Shown here: positions 1 through 12,473 of the stretch, piece after piece
Numbering within the stretch: position 1 is the stretch's first letter
Layout: every line of letters starts with the position of its first letter
DNA from: Erigeron canadensis
Lineage: Eukaryota > Streptophyta > Magnoliopsida > Asterales > Asteraceae
DNA: 64,000 nt
NCBI RefSeq assembly: GCF_010389155.1
Contig: NC_057765.1
Coordinates: 9,362,001-9,426,000, forward strand
Reading direction: 5' to 3'
The notes under the pieces: model-generated
What the model was told of the DNA's origin: nothing
Seen by the model: the letters and a program-made list of their open reading frames with translations, nothing else
Database searches by the model: none
Program-made: the position numbers and the translations under genes

Positions 1-2656
1 ACGAAATTGAGCGATGTGATTGGTCAATAAATCATTAGTTCAACTTTTTAGGTTCGTGTCTAACACATGGGGCTTACGATTTTATCAATATTAGATGTTT
101 TTATTATAATTTAGAACATAATATACTATTTTGAATAAAAATTGATCGATATATCAACACTTTGAGTTTTATATTAAAATATTTTTTTCAAATATATTCA
201 TCGAAGTTGTCTTAAAATGTTAATATATATATTTACATCAAATTAATTAATTAATTTTATGTTTATATGATAAAACATACTATTGGATATATATTAGTTA
301 TTATTCAATTGGATATATATAGAGATTGTTTTATTGGATAAATATTAACTATTATTTTATTAGATATATATTAATAATTATTATTTATTTAATATATTAA
401 AATTATTGGGTAAAAAGTGTAAATTTGTGATGGAAAGCAAAAAAAATATAAATTAAAGTCAAAATTGAAAACAATTGTCAACTTTAAAAAATCGAGAGCT
501 GTGATTGGTCGATAATTTATTAGAGCAACTGTGCTTTAGTATAATAAAAGATGAATAAAAGTTAATGCATAGAATTAAATAGAATAAATTAGTTTCCATA
601 TCTAACTATTTAGTTTTAATGGCCAAGATTAATTTAACTTTGAATCTAAATGGTTAAGATTTAAAGTTGTTTTTATTTTTTTCTCTTAGCTCTACCAACA
701 ATATATATATAATATGAATGTAAAACTACATTACATTCTTCATATTGTTTGTTGTAAAATTCTTCATCTTTTTGTTCAAAAATATGTTTCATTCGAATGA
801 GAAGGATATGGTGCTTTTATTGTGTAAAATTATTTATATAACTTAATGGGAATTAATTATATAATTATCATTAATTATATTTTTTTATTAGATAGCTAAT
901 TGACAACCAATATATTTAGGTTGCCTTCATCTGTGTATACGAGTTTTTGCAATTCTATTTGTAAGCCAAAATATAATTTCCATATTTAAGTAAAATATGA
1001 ATTTGACTTTTACGTTTCTATGAATTTACGGACTATGTAGCATGCATATGTAGTGATTGTATGTATTTAACTTAACCATGTTTCTATACTTACAAAACAT
1101 TGATTTGACTTTTTATTTCAATGGCTTAGATTAATTACTTTTATATTTTCAATGATCAAGATTTAATCTTCAAATTAACTTTTTCTCTTTGCTATGGTAG
1201 CCATATATATATATAATATTGACCCATGTCCCATACCCATTACGATTTACGAATATCATCTCGAGTATATTAGGGAAACACTTAATATATAAACAAATTT
1301 AATTAGGTATATGCAAACCGGTGCTTATAGGGTATTAGTTATCGTGCATTTAATGTAGTCAGATTTTCTAAAAATATAAAAATATGCATTTATGATTTAT
1401 ATAAAAAGTTTTTTTTTCTATTTTATTTTATTATTTATGATGTCATATATAAACACTTTCCTTTTCAAAATTTCTTGTTTTTTTAATAAGATTGTTATGA
1501 CATCACTATTCTATATAAATAACTTATTTGTCACCTTCAAAATTATTCTTAAAAGTTCTTTTCTATTTTATTTTATTTATTTATGATGTCATATATAAAC
1601 ACTTTCCTTTTCAAAATTTCTTGCTTTTTTTTTTCTAAAAAACTCTAATAATCTATACATGGTCTTTTATGTTTAATCATCTAAATAATTTTGTCATAAT
1701 AGATATTTAAATTATTCGCATATTATGTGGGTTAATAAACTAATTTTAAGGTATACTATTTCGATGTTTCGATGTTATGAGTACCGTCGTTGGACTGCCA
1801 CAACTTCAATGGCAAAGATACGTTTTTATAAAACTTCTTCAGAGCTGAAGATACGTTTTTATAAAACTTTTATTAATATGTCTGGGTTGATCCGGCTAAA
1901 TTAGCTAATACCAATTAATAAGAAGATACCGTCACTTAACATACAAATCTAGTAACAAACTCATTTGACATACGATTTACCAATTCAAACGACCAAATGG
2001 TCGATTACTCATTCCATTTCCAAACTTGCATTTTAACTAGACTTGCATTCAATCAACCTTAAACAAAATGTTTTGGCATCACTTTCCATATGACCATATG
2101 CAAAATGTAACACGTAACTTTTACAAACAAAGATTTTGAAGTTTTTTATTTTATTTTATTTGGTTTTTTTTTTATTATTAAACATTGTTATGACACTGTG
2201 GAAGCACCCATTAAAACATAATCAATGCCTCCTGGGAAGATTAATCACCATACATGGTGTTACCAATTTGCATCACAGCCATAGTATAAAGATTCTATAA
2301 TTTAAGGAGAAAGGGTGTAGTCGGTAAGTTTTATCGGCAAGTTGGATCGGCTAGCATCAGCTCTTTGGCAAGGTTGTAACATGTGCATTGGCTAGCATTG
2401 GCAAGGTCAATCAGCAAAGTTGGATCGACTACATTTGGCCTATGCTGGTGAACGTTGGGAGCATCTTTTGTGACGGTTATTTTTTTTGTTTTTAGCAAAA
2501 GTAAACGTTGGGAGCGGCTGTGATCTTTTTTTTTTATTATTCTTTTGCCAACTTTTATATATACATACACAAACATTTTAATCAAACAACCAAAAAACAA
2601 AACATACTATCAAAAAACAAACATACTAATCATATTATCAAATTTCATTAGCCAAA
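1..2656. other. AT-rich intergenic DNA, no gene seen
   Basis: I see no credible coding region here. The open frames are short, rich in Phe, Ile and Tyr, and typical of random AT-rich DNA. The stretch holds short tandem and direct repeats: variants of an ATTGGATATATATTA unit around 280-375, a 65-bp direct repeat at 1419-1624 (listed separately), and a 21-base repeat (AAGATACGTTTTTATAAAACT) near 1815 and 1850. From about 2300 the composition changes to more G and C with GTTGGATCGGCTAGCAT-like repeats. That part probably belongs to the upstream, non-coding part of the Harbinger element whose ORF starts near 2657. Confidence 0.6.
1419..1624 (+). repeat. Pair of about 65-bp direct repeats
   Basis: A block beginning TCTATTTTATTTTATTATTT and ending CAAAATTTCTTG occurs at about 1419-1482 and again, nearly unchanged, at about 1561-1624. 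The copies are separated by about 80 bp that includes a related GTTATGACATCA segment. This looks like a local direct duplication in non-coding DNA. I see no coding capacity. Confidence 0.7.
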
Positions 2657-3440
2657 ATGTCGGACAACGAACAACTACCCGTAGCAATAATCCCTGAATT
2701 CGAAGTTCCGATTTCTAGTCGTCGTCGTCGTTTTCTGACGGCTTTGAGTTCTTGGCTTCTATTGCTCTTGCAACCTTAGAAGAAGACACTGCATCTTCCT
2801 CTTCTGCAAACACATGAAGATTTATTTGTAAAGATTGGTACACGGCTCATGAGAGATTGATGTCCATGTACCTTGTAGATGATCCGATGTTTGAGGACGA
2901 TGTTTTCCGTACGAGATATCATATGTCGAGGTGGTTGTTTCTGAAAATCGTAGAAGATATCACTGCATCATTTGCATGGTTTCGGGATTCAGAGAATGCA
3001 GCGGGTATTAGGGGGTTCTCGCCAATTCAAAAGTGCACGTGCGCGCTACGGCAACTAGCGTACGGCAACCTCGCCGATAACTATGACGAGGGTTTGTCGT
3101 TCTCTACTAGAACTGCATGTGAGTGTCCAGACAACTTTTGCATCGCCATAAAGCATATTTATGGTGAAGAGTATTTATGTTCTCCGACTAGCCACGATGT
3201 TGAGCGTTTATATGAGGCACATGAAGCTAGACATCATTTTCCTAGCATGATCGGTAGCATCGACTGTACCCACTGGACTTGGAGAAATTGGCCACATAGT
3301 TTGCGTGGGCAATACCACAGGGTGATCATGAACGCCCGACTATCATACTTGAGGCTGTTGCTTCCTATGATTTATGGTTTTCACATGCGTATTTTGGTGT
3401 TGCAGGGTATGACATCAATCTGTTGAAGCAATCGCTATAG
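2657..3440 (+). pseudogene. PIF/Harbinger nuclease (HARBI1-like), truncated and frameshifted
   Basis: This is the transposase-type DDE nuclease of PIF/Harbinger DNA transposons, present only as a broken 5' half. A likely start ATG lies at 2657. After a frame change the reading continues from about 2817 (WYTAHERLMSMYLVDDPMFE) and is open to 3426. Family landmarks visible in order are the YLVDDPMF segment, the helix-turn-helix-like stretch RTRYHMSRWLFLKIVED, GFSPIQKCTCALRQLAYG, and the block MIGSIDCTHWTWRNWP, which contains the first catalytic Asp. Just after GQYHR a one-base loss shifts the frame; the continuing homology can be followed in another frame to a stop near 3438. The remaining catalytic residues and the C-terminus are missing. 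No host function is expected. Confidence 0.85.
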
Positions 3441-4027
3441 TTTATTCCCGAAGTGAATGGGAAATCTCAATTTGTAGCACTACACTCTTGCCCCTGACAA
3501 ACAATAACTCGACAATATAAATCATCTAATAAATGAGGTTTGTCTTTTTTTTCTTTCAAAGGTTAATAAGGCTTGTCGACTTTGCAAGTAGAATGTAAGA
3601 CGTCTTCAATCTTCATTGACTAATTCTTATATCTGTCAACTAATTATCATGAATTACAATATATATATACTATCTGTATAGACAAACTACCAACTCCAAA
3701 ATTGAACATTCTATCTTTAAAATTTTTAATTTACCCTTTTAATCTATACTCCTATCAAACTTTATCCCTGAAATTCCAAAAATAACCTTAAAAGAAAAAC
3801 ATTAGGTATGTCCTTCTCTTCCCTAAAGTTGCTCACATTATATACAAAAAAAAAACACATGCGGTCATGCATTACTGAATTTAATAATCAATTAACTTAA
3901 AAAAGCTCATTCTAAAACAACAACGGCGGTTTGCACTTTCAGCCGGACTAAGAAACACTTGAGTTGAATCATACATTCATATAATAACACGGTACCACTA
4001 CTTAACCAGCGTTTTTTTCCTATATCA

Positions 4028-4054
4028 CGCCGCATCGCGCGAGTAAAAGGCTAG
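4028..4054 (+). mobile_element. Helitron-like 3' terminus
   Basis: The bases CGCCGCATCGCGCG form a short GC-rich hairpin, followed after 9 bases by CTAG and then T. A small hairpin, a short spacer and CTRR before a T is the known 3' end of plant Helitrons. Similar ends occur on the minus strand at 34534-34562, 35258-35286 and 50873-50900, which supports a family. The element body should lie to the left. I could not fix its 5' TC end, so size and identity are uncertain. Confidence 0.5.
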
Positions 4055-5152
4055 TTAGAACCGATTATAAAAGCCGAAATAAAAAGTTCTATATGACAAA
4101 TATGTCATCTTTCAATAGAAACATTTCCAAATAATAACATAACAAGCCAAAATAATACAAATATCAAATGAATCACGAAAGCCATGTCATAGGTTTAAAA
4201 AATTTTATACGTTAGCTTTTCTTGCGTGCCACTACATTTATACATATATTATCCAGCGATAGGAAATAGGAAAGCACCGAGATATAGCTGTGGGTCCCAT
4301 CTTAAAAAGTACAGTTTCTTTTATGTTTATATAATAAATTAGTCCTATTACTAGTAGGATATACGATAACTATACAGATTATATTAGAAAAGAATTCAAA
4401 TATGCATTATACATGATTCATGAATATAAGATAAATTGTAGCTAAAGTAAATTGATAATAAAAGTTAATTTATAATAAACAGTAATGATAAATATAATAT
4501 ATGTTCAGTTAAAGTTTTAAACTTACCTTAAATTTTTACAATTACATCAAAATCGAAACGTGTAAGCATAGTAGATGACGGCAAATAGCCTTGTGATTTC
4601 AGATCGTAACTTCAAACTTTTGAAGTTTTCATTTTAATAACTTATTATATAAGTAATATAAGTTATAGGAGTTGAAGAATTAAGAAAGTAAAAAAGACAA
4701 TTTTATTATTGAGAACGATCAATCAATTAGGTTATAATTTATTTTTTTATCTATAAGCCAAAAATTAGAGTTTAATTTCAAGTCTAATAAAAAAAATTGA
4801 ATCTATATACAATTAAAACTAATTTAATAAAATAAATAAATTAAAAAGACACATGTCGATCAAGGAGTACAACACGTGTAGAAATTTCAATTCTATTTTA
4901 GTTTATTGGTAGATTCTCCGTAAAACATAAACACTGAAACTCAATAGCACGTTTTTCATTGAATTCCAGTGTGTGTATTTTAATCACTTTCCATTGCTAG
5001 CCGTCCTTAAAACAGACGTTCCATTAATAAAATCGTAATCAAATTTATAAGATCGGTCTTTAAACTCGATAAGAAATTTTCATTATTTATATGCCCATGA
5101 TATAACGACCATTTATGACTTTTCTTTGATTTGCTTTAGAGAAATGAGATTA

Positions 5153-5277
5153 ATAAATCTACAACAATATTTAACCATCCACAACAATACATGTTATTGT
5201 GTAGACATCCATCCACAACAATACATGTTATTGTGTAGACATTTGTTGTAGATAGTTAAAAAATGTTATAGATTTAT
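5153..5277. repeat. Foldback (inverted-repeat) element, about 125 bp
   Basis: The outer arms ATAAATCTACAACAATATTTAAC and, inverted, ATAAATCTATAACATTTTTTAAC face each other. Between them the segment CATCCACAACAATACATG plus its partner ATTGTGTAGACAT occurs twice in tandem, and each copy is itself nearly palindromic (ACAACAATACATGTTATTGTGT). The whole block can fold into a long stem. This is typical of a small foldback MITE. I see no clear target-site duplication beyond TAA/TTA-type flanks. Confidence 0.6.
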
Positions 5278-7203
5278 CACTAAAATATACACAATATCTT
5301 ATTCTAATTATTATTTTTGGTTGTGTAAAATAAATGTCAACTTTGAAAAAAAAATCAAACTAACATGTAATTATACGTTTACATTAACACTTCTCAATTC
5401 AAGTTTGTAGCAAATTAGAAGTGTATCTACAACAGTTAAATGTGTTAAAAATTATATTCACGAGTATACATGAATAAAAGGTTGAAAATGGCGGCATTCA
5501 ACACCTTAGAAAGAAAAAAGAAGAGATAAAACTTAAGATATTTGTGGAAAAAAAAAAGAATTATACAAATATTATGCTATAAAGTCAGAAAAAAAATTAT
5601 ATTTTATTATTATAAACTAAAAAGGTCAACATAACAATATTCACTTTTTATTACCATTTATTATGTATTTCTTGTTTGATTTTGGGTAATGAAGTAAAAT
5701 ATAAAAATTAAGTGGTTGTTACATTTTCAATTTTATTTTAAGTAAACGACTGATCAACAGGGTCGTCTCATGATTTTCAAAAGCCCTGTTCAATACTATA
5801 ATAGGTCACATATTTTAACAATCTCTAAAACGTAAGTCGTTATTGTTTATACTCTCTTTTTGTTTATTTAGAGTGATAAAAACATCATTGCATAATAATA
5901 ATAAACCATAAATAAAATAAGGATAATAATAATAAATAAACAAAAATAATTAATAATAAACATTCAATTGTAACCATGACTGTTTCCTTTTGCAAAAAAT
6001 AATTAAATAAGTTTTCTTTTGTTTAGGTCATTGAGGAGGCCTGTAATTAATAAAGACGCACGCAGTCTAGTTGTAACCGTGACTGTTTCCAAACCATTTC
6101 CCAAGTCATTCCAAAATGTTTACTAAACATGAGACCTTATATCAAAATGTTTGACCACTAGATTACTTCTAAATCGGTTAATAAAATGGTAAAAAAGAAA
6201 TATTCTTTCTAAACAAGTGTATATTTTTTGTTCTTTTGATTATACCAAATGTTATCATCATGTTTTTAGATCGATCATTATGTTGTTTTGTAGGTTGATT
6301 GATATTTTCCGTAATTATTAACATGAGACATACAAAACAAAATAGATAAACTCAATAATCTTCCAACCCCACCAACAAAATATAGAAAGATTATATTAAT
6401 GATTACGGTTGGCGTTGCAAAAGGGTTGGGTCTAAATGCACAAAGTTTAGGCCACAAAATTTTCACAAAAAGTCCACTTACAAGTCTTCCCCCTCTCATC
6501 ACTTTCAATCTATTCGCTCTGTCTTGCTCACACTGGACTTTTCAAAGTCAATCCTGCTAATACTTTTCAAATAATATAATTCTAATTTTATATCGACATT
6601 TTTATCCATCACCAATCTTTTCATTTTTACTTGTATATATATATATATATCTACTACCTTCTGAATAGACATCTTATGACTAACAAAAGATGTAGGAATG
6701 AAACAGTAAAATTATAATTTGCCTCAAACAGGACAGAGAAAAGCTTTGCCAAGGATTTAAAAACTAATGTAGTCATAATTTACACATTTATTGTTTAAAA
6801 ATATCAAAATAAATCAATTTGTTTTGACACCTTACCCAACCCGCCCATTTTGCCACGTCTAGGTTATGATGACGCATGAGCTTAGTTGCTAAGGGATGTC
6901 ATCGTCGATAGCTTACAAATGTAGTCCCATCAATTAACCCGATTTCCTACACACTTTCCTAGCTCAATTTCCTTAAAGTAATCTCTGCAGATGTAAACAT
7001 CAAAACATTCATTTTCACTTATTTTCAAGGGACCTTATTAAAAAGTAAAAAAGATAACTTATAGCAGCCACTCCTGCCTCCATTAAACACGACACACGAC
7101 GAAGCTTCTTTGATAGGCATAGGAAGGTCACTAGGAAAGATCCAAGAGTTATCAAGACGGTATATCAAGAAGAGAAACCCAACTTGCAAAATCATAACCG
7201 AAA

Positions 7204-8308
7204 ATGGATACATATGATCCAATGTCAAAGTTCTACAATTATAGATCAGTAGACTCACCTGATATCGATTATGATGTCCCAAACCAGCAAAATTCTGGAT
7301 TTTTTGACGATTTTCTCCCTTTCGATGATTGGATAAATGAAGATCAAGAACCCATTGTTCCTGAACATCAAGATTATACTGAAGTTTACGCTCCAGCTTT
7401 TGTTGATAATGGAAGTTGGTCCTCTGGAGGCACTATTAGCCATCACCTTCATGGAAATAGTAGTGGTAAGCATGCTTATTTTATGATAACATGGTATGCA
7501 TTTATTCTCGCAGAGTAATTCACACACGTACACTATGAAACATTGAACACATTTAGGGGTGACACGGGTTCACCGTGCACGAAGCCTAATGCCCTTCATG
7601 GTGGGAATAGAGATACACACACACACACACACACACACTAAGAAACTTGAACCATTAAATTCTTATCATATGCTTAAATAAGCTTGCATTCGATCTTATT
7701 GGCATTTGAACAATTTATGGCCATTGTTATAAGCAAGTTGCATGATCAAGATTGACTAAGAAAATGATTTTGTTATTAGGTGGGACTGGAACTGTACACG
7801 CTCAAAAGGGTAAAAAAGAAAAAGTCGCCTTCAAAACGAAATCACAGGTAGAGGTCCTAGATGACGGCTTCAAGTGGAGGAAGTACGGAAAGAAGATGGT
7901 GAAAAACAGCCCGAACCCAAGGTACAAGCATTATGTCAGTTGTCATGTCAGATAAAATTATTTACATTAAAGAAGATTATTTGAACTTGTGTTTTGAAGT
8001 TTATTATCTAACTATTACGACTTTAAGTTGCTAATGATCGGATAAGAGCTTCGAGTAACAGAAGCACATCCAGACATTACTTTTTAGAGTCCATTTAATT
8101 ACATCTGGTAATCAGAATTTGTTTTTTAGAACAGTGAAACTAAAAGAGGTACTAACATGGGATAAACATTTCAAACAGGAATTATTACCGGTGTTCAGCA
8201 GAAGGATGTTCCGTGAAAAAGAGAGTCGAAAGAGATGTAGAGGATGCACGATATGTAATCACGACCTACGAGGGCATCCATAACCATCAACGTCCTTCTA
8301 ACTTCTGA
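7204..8308 (+). CDS. WRKY transcription factor, WRKYGKK variant (WRKY50/51-like), copy 1
   Basis: This is a small plant-specific DNA-binding transcription factor, expected in the nucleus. Exons 7204-7465, 7780-7921 and 8179-8308 join in frame (GT-AG introns) to 177 codons. The ATG at 7204 is chosen because an in-frame TAA sits three codons upstream (7195-7197). The N-terminal region is acidic ([16 protein letters not shown]). The single WRKY domain starts in exon 2 with [21 protein letters not shown]. Exon 3 supplies the zinc finger, Cys-X4-Cys followed by His-Asn-His at the end ([14 protein letters not shown], then GIHNHQ). The intron that splits the conserved Arg codon after NSPNP is the usual WRKY-domain intron. 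The heptapeptide is GKK instead of GQK, as in Arabidopsis WRKY50/51/59 (group IIc), which is known to alter W-box preference. The exact orthologue is not established. Confidence 0.9.
7614..7638. repeat. (AC)n microsatellite
   Basis: About 12 uninterrupted AC dinucleotides lie within intron 1 of the first WRKY gene. The corresponding intron of the second copy (11564-11880) lacks this run, so it arose after the duplication or was lost from one copy. Confidence 0.85.
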
Positions 8309-9889
8309 TAACATGTATCACAATGAGCTCCTGTATGCAAAGGCAGAATAGTTTTTCTAAGCTTACTCACTCGCTAGCTTATTGAAAAGTAGGGAGCATT
8401 TTTAAGTTTTCTTTGGAAAGAAGAAAGTTGTATTGCTGTTACTTTTTTCCTTCGACCAGCCAAGATTATGAATCTTTCTAGAATATAAATGATTTTACTT
8501 GATGTTATGCATGAAAAGGGCAACTCTTATGCACCATCTTTGTATGTATTTTCTATGTTCAGCTCATTGTTCAGGTCAATTGAACCTGTGTGCATACAAA
8601 TTTAGTACCATTCTAAGTTATTAATGTTATGTATCTGCATATTTGAACTTGGATAGTTGGATCATAATAAAATAGCGAACATTCCATAAAATAACAAGAA
8701 AAGAAGCTACTGTTGTCTAATTCCAAGATTGTGATGTCCTTTTTTGCCTCGAAATAGTAACTTAAATCTTCTTTTTTAGGCAATAATTTAAATGATAACT
8801 AAATTTAGTTAAAAGCCTAAAATGAGGATTAAACAAAAATGCTACATTTGCACAGTTTTCTGACAACTTTTACAAACATTACTCTTACTAATGATATAAA
8901 CAACTGCTTTTGCCTCTTTGTTAATGGGACCATCTCACATGTCACATGCATTTGTAAAATGATTTCAAATGTATCATTTCCATTGAGCAATTATTAATAA
9001 CGGTTTTACTAATTTAATTCTTAAGTTTAACATAATCATCCCTTACGTCACGTTCTCTTCAACACGCAATACTAACGTGATAAATCACCACGCTAGCCAC
9101 AGCTGAAAAGTACACATCGCCGCCTCTCTCTATCCCAAAAATGCAACATTTCGTATTTTGTGCTTTGAAATCAATAAATATTTATCCATTTTTAGATGCA
9201 CTGTCTTTTCTAGATACTTCTCCATTAGCATTAACTTTAAGCATGTCCACAAGTTTCTGTATTGTCTTGTTAAGGGATACTTAGCTGCTCTAAATTACTT
9301 ATAGCATAATATACATATAAAGATCTCCCAGAGTCAATTATTTATATACACTCCTGTTACCCGATCCATCCATTTTGACACTTCTAGTGCAGACAACTAA
9401 CCAAGAAACAGGTGTTGTCTATCAGTGAATCTTGAGAATATAAAAACAGTATTATAAATAGTTTACCTAATGTCAAGCTCGAAACACATACATGATATTA
9501 ATATTACCACACCTGCATGTAACCGCCAGTCATAAATTTAATACTACAAACAGTTGATCAAATTAGAGCAATAACTTACCAGGAAGAAGAGAAATTACAT
9601 TGAACAATATGTGATAGACCCTGCTAAATATGTACAAAATAAGGTCCTGCAATTATTCACCTTATTTTAAGTTAGTTTATTAGCATAAACGTCATCATTA
9701 GAAGCAATTCAATGAAAAACAAATCCATTAGAAGTAAATAGAGTACTATTCAAACAACTAAATATGGTGATTTCTAAAATCGCATCATTTTAAGAAAATG
9801 ATGTTATATGTGAAAAATAAATAAATAAATAAATAAAATTCAAACTGTATGGTTCTTTATACTGGATCATTCATATGAATTATTCATAT

Positions 9890-10640
9890 GAAGAGAATAT
9901 CAGGGTTTTTTACATGCGAACTTAGTTCTGACAACTCTTTCCATTTAGCTACTTCACCATGCAAATAATAAGATATACTTCACAGTGTTTCTTTATGTTT
10001 CTTTTTCTTAATTGACAGTATAGATTATAGATCATCTCAATAACACAGTTGATATGGTCAGTGGATGTCTTAGGTTTACCTGTCATCCGACTAGATTGCA
10101 ATTAGGGGAACACAAATGTTGCTTTTAATGAGGGTCGGCTTTTAAACCGATGACACGAACTTGATTAAATTAGAACAGTGGGTCAACACACGTGCTCCTC
10201 TCTACTTCAACTAGAGCAAGCACTGGGATGACATCAGGCTCACAGCCTTGTAATGGATATCTAAGCGACATTTGTAGAGCTAAATCGAACTTACCAAAAT
10301 ATCCATATTTTTTATCAGATAATTTTTCAAGAAATAGAAACACGGTCACTGACTTCAGATTTAACATCAAAACTTGGAATATCCAACTTCATGACCTCAT
10401 CTAATGACATAATACATGTCTAGTATTTCCTCTTCATTACTGTTGCTTGTAGAGGCCACTTTTGATGTTTGATGGAGGGTCTTAGTATATCATTCTAAAT
10501 TGAACTTTAATCCTCTAAATAAAAGGTATTAAATCTTAAAAATGGCTAGTGAAATAATGATTCCTATAAACATCTTCCCTCGATCTCAACAAATGCTTGT
10601 CCATGAATCTTTGGTCTCTGATTCATCAAGTAACATGGGC
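9890..10640 (-). pseudogene. Duplicated PMIR1-like terminal exon fragment
   Basis: On the minus strand, 10370-10170 encodes DKKYGYFGKFDLALQMSLRY and VLALVEVERSTCVDPLF. These match DKKCGYFGNFTLALQMLFRD and MLALVQVERSTSVDPGFKV of the intact terminal exon at 14268-15002. Nucleotide similarity continues on both sides, from the region of the stop codon (near 9895) to beyond the exon start (near 10640). Frameshifts and stops break the rest, and no upstream PMIR1 exon accompanies it. It was carried along as the trailing part of duplication unit A and is not expected to give a protein. Confidence 0.85.
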
Positions 10641-11298
10641 CCTCATGACATGCTATAAATGATTAAGTTATTAAATTTTATTAAAGATATATGGAAGTAA
10701 TTTGGAACTAGACATGCAACAATGGATTATTTGGGTAAATCAGTCAGAAAGGTAATCTTTGTAAGGCTCAATACAAGTCATGTCATGTTGACCCAGAACA
10801 CCTGTCGATCCTATTATATATTTATTTAAAAAAAAAAAAACAGTAAAACATAAAAAATCGTGACAATCGTTTCTTGCAGGGGTGACCTGAAACCTGTATC
10901 GACTCTTTTGATACAAAATTATTTTGACCAGTTACCCAACCAGATAATATTGCCAATTTCTGGCCTTCGATGATGCATGAGCTTAGTTACAAATGTCACT
11001 GTCAATAATTTACAGATGTAAGTCTCAACATTTTACCAATTTCCTACACACTTTCCTAAAATTCCTTAGAATAATCTTCAGATGTAAACATCAAAGAATT
11101 CATCTCCGCTTTTTTCAAAGACCTTAAAACTAGAAAAATAAATAAAATTTATAGCAGCCAATCCTGCCTTAATTAAACATGACATACGACGAAGCTTCTT
11201 TGATATCCATAGGAAGGTCACCAGAAAAACCCATGGAAAGCATTATCAAGAAGATATATCAAGAAGAGAAAATTCAACTTGCCAAATCACGATTGCAA

Positions 11299-12473
11299 AT
11301 GGATGGATCTGACCCGATGTCTAAATCCTACAGTTACAGATCAGTAGACTCACCTGATATCAATTATAAAGGTCCAAACGAGCAAAACTCAGAGTATATC
11401 GATAACTTTCCCATATTTGAGGAGTGGATGAATGAGCATCAAGAACCAACTATTCCTGAACATCAAGATAATATCCAAGTTTATGGTTCGACTGCCATTG
11501 ATGATGGAACTAAGCGCACTGGAGGCAGTAGCAGTGGTAGCTACCTTCATGGAAATAGTAGCAGTAAGCATACTTATGTCATGATAACATCATATGAATT
11601 AATTCATGTATGCTAAATCACACATTAGAGACCATTCACCCTTGAACATTTTAGAGGAAACATAGGTTAACCAAGCTGCCAAGGCTTTAAGGGTGGAGAA
11701 CCCATATATATTTATTATGAAACTTGAACCCATAAATTCTTATCATTAAGGGATGAACTTTATAAGTTTTCCACCTTTGACCAACATATATTTTAATGCC
11801 ATTTGACCATTTTAACATTCTATTGGCACTGTTATAATCAAGTGGCATGATCAAGACTGACTAACGTGTTTTTTTATCAGGTGGGACAGAAACCTTGCAG
11901 GCTCAACAGGGGGCAAAAGAAAAAGTTGCCTTCAAAACTAAATCACAGGTGGAGATCCTAGATGACGGTTTCAAGTGGAGGAAGTATGGCAAGAAGATGG
12001 TGAAAAACAGCCCAAACCCAAGGTACAAGCATTTTGGCACTTGTCAAAGAATAAAACCTTCTTAACCTCAAAGTACGGACTCTAAGAATTAGTATTAAAG
12101 CTAATTATATAGAAAAATACAACTTCAAGTAGCCAATGATAAGTTTTCATAATTTGGATAAATACTGCTTCTGATTATGCAAACTAAACTATGTGATGCC
12201 ACTTCTATTACATATATGGAGAGACTTACCACTCAAATTTCTTTCTTTTTCTTGTCAACTAATAATAATGTCATGATACTACGTCGGGTAGTCAAGAATG
12301 AAACTCGAAGAGGTACTTACATCAATATAAACATTCTGAACAGGAATTATTACCGTTGTTCAACAGAAGGATGTCCAGTAAAGAAGAGAGTTGAAAGAGA
12401 CGTAGAAGATGCACAATATGTAATCACAACCTATGAAGGAATCCATAACCATGAAAGTCCTTCTAACTTCTGA
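11299..12473 (+). CDS. WRKY transcription factor, WRKYGKK variant, copy 2
   Basis: This is the tandem paralogue of the gene at 7204. Exons 11299-11563, 11881-12022 and 12344-12473 join in frame to 178 codons; exons 2 and 3 have exactly the same lengths as in copy 1 (142 and 130 bp). It has the same architecture: an acidic N-terminus ([19 protein letters not shown]), then [21 protein letters not shown], then [18 protein letters not shown] and HNH. I place the start at 11299 because it aligns with the only possible start of copy 1 (MDGSDPMSK versus MDTYDPMSK). The frame is open 40 codons further upstream, to an ATG at 11179. In copy 1 the homologous DNA has no ATG (ACG at that place) and carries a stop, so the longer start is possible but less likely. 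No disabling change is visible; it appears functional. Confidence 0.9.

Larger units (their letters stand above)
3441..6789. other. Intergenic DNA with repeat fragments
   Basis: I find no gene in this stretch. It contains a Helitron-like 3' end at 4028-4054 and a foldback repeat at 5153-5277, both listed separately. The rest is AT-rich with scattered homopolymer runs. Open frames here (for example the 76-codon frame on the minus strand near 6278-6508) lack any recognisable motif. Confidence 0.6.
6790..10815. repeat. Segmental tandem duplication, unit A
   Basis: This block is collinear with 10905-15232 over almost its whole length. Matches run from the sequence before the WRKY gene (GATGCATGAGCTTAGTT and TTTCCTACACACTTTCCTA are shared), through the three WRKY exons, the 3' flank (AGCTTATTGAAAAGTA), a PMIR1-like terminal exon fragment, and into a common tail near AGGTAATCTTTGTAAGG. 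The end of unit A nearly touches the start of unit B, so this is a direct tandem duplication rather than two independent copies. Borders are approximate because the two units have diverged and carry indels. Confidence 0.8.
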
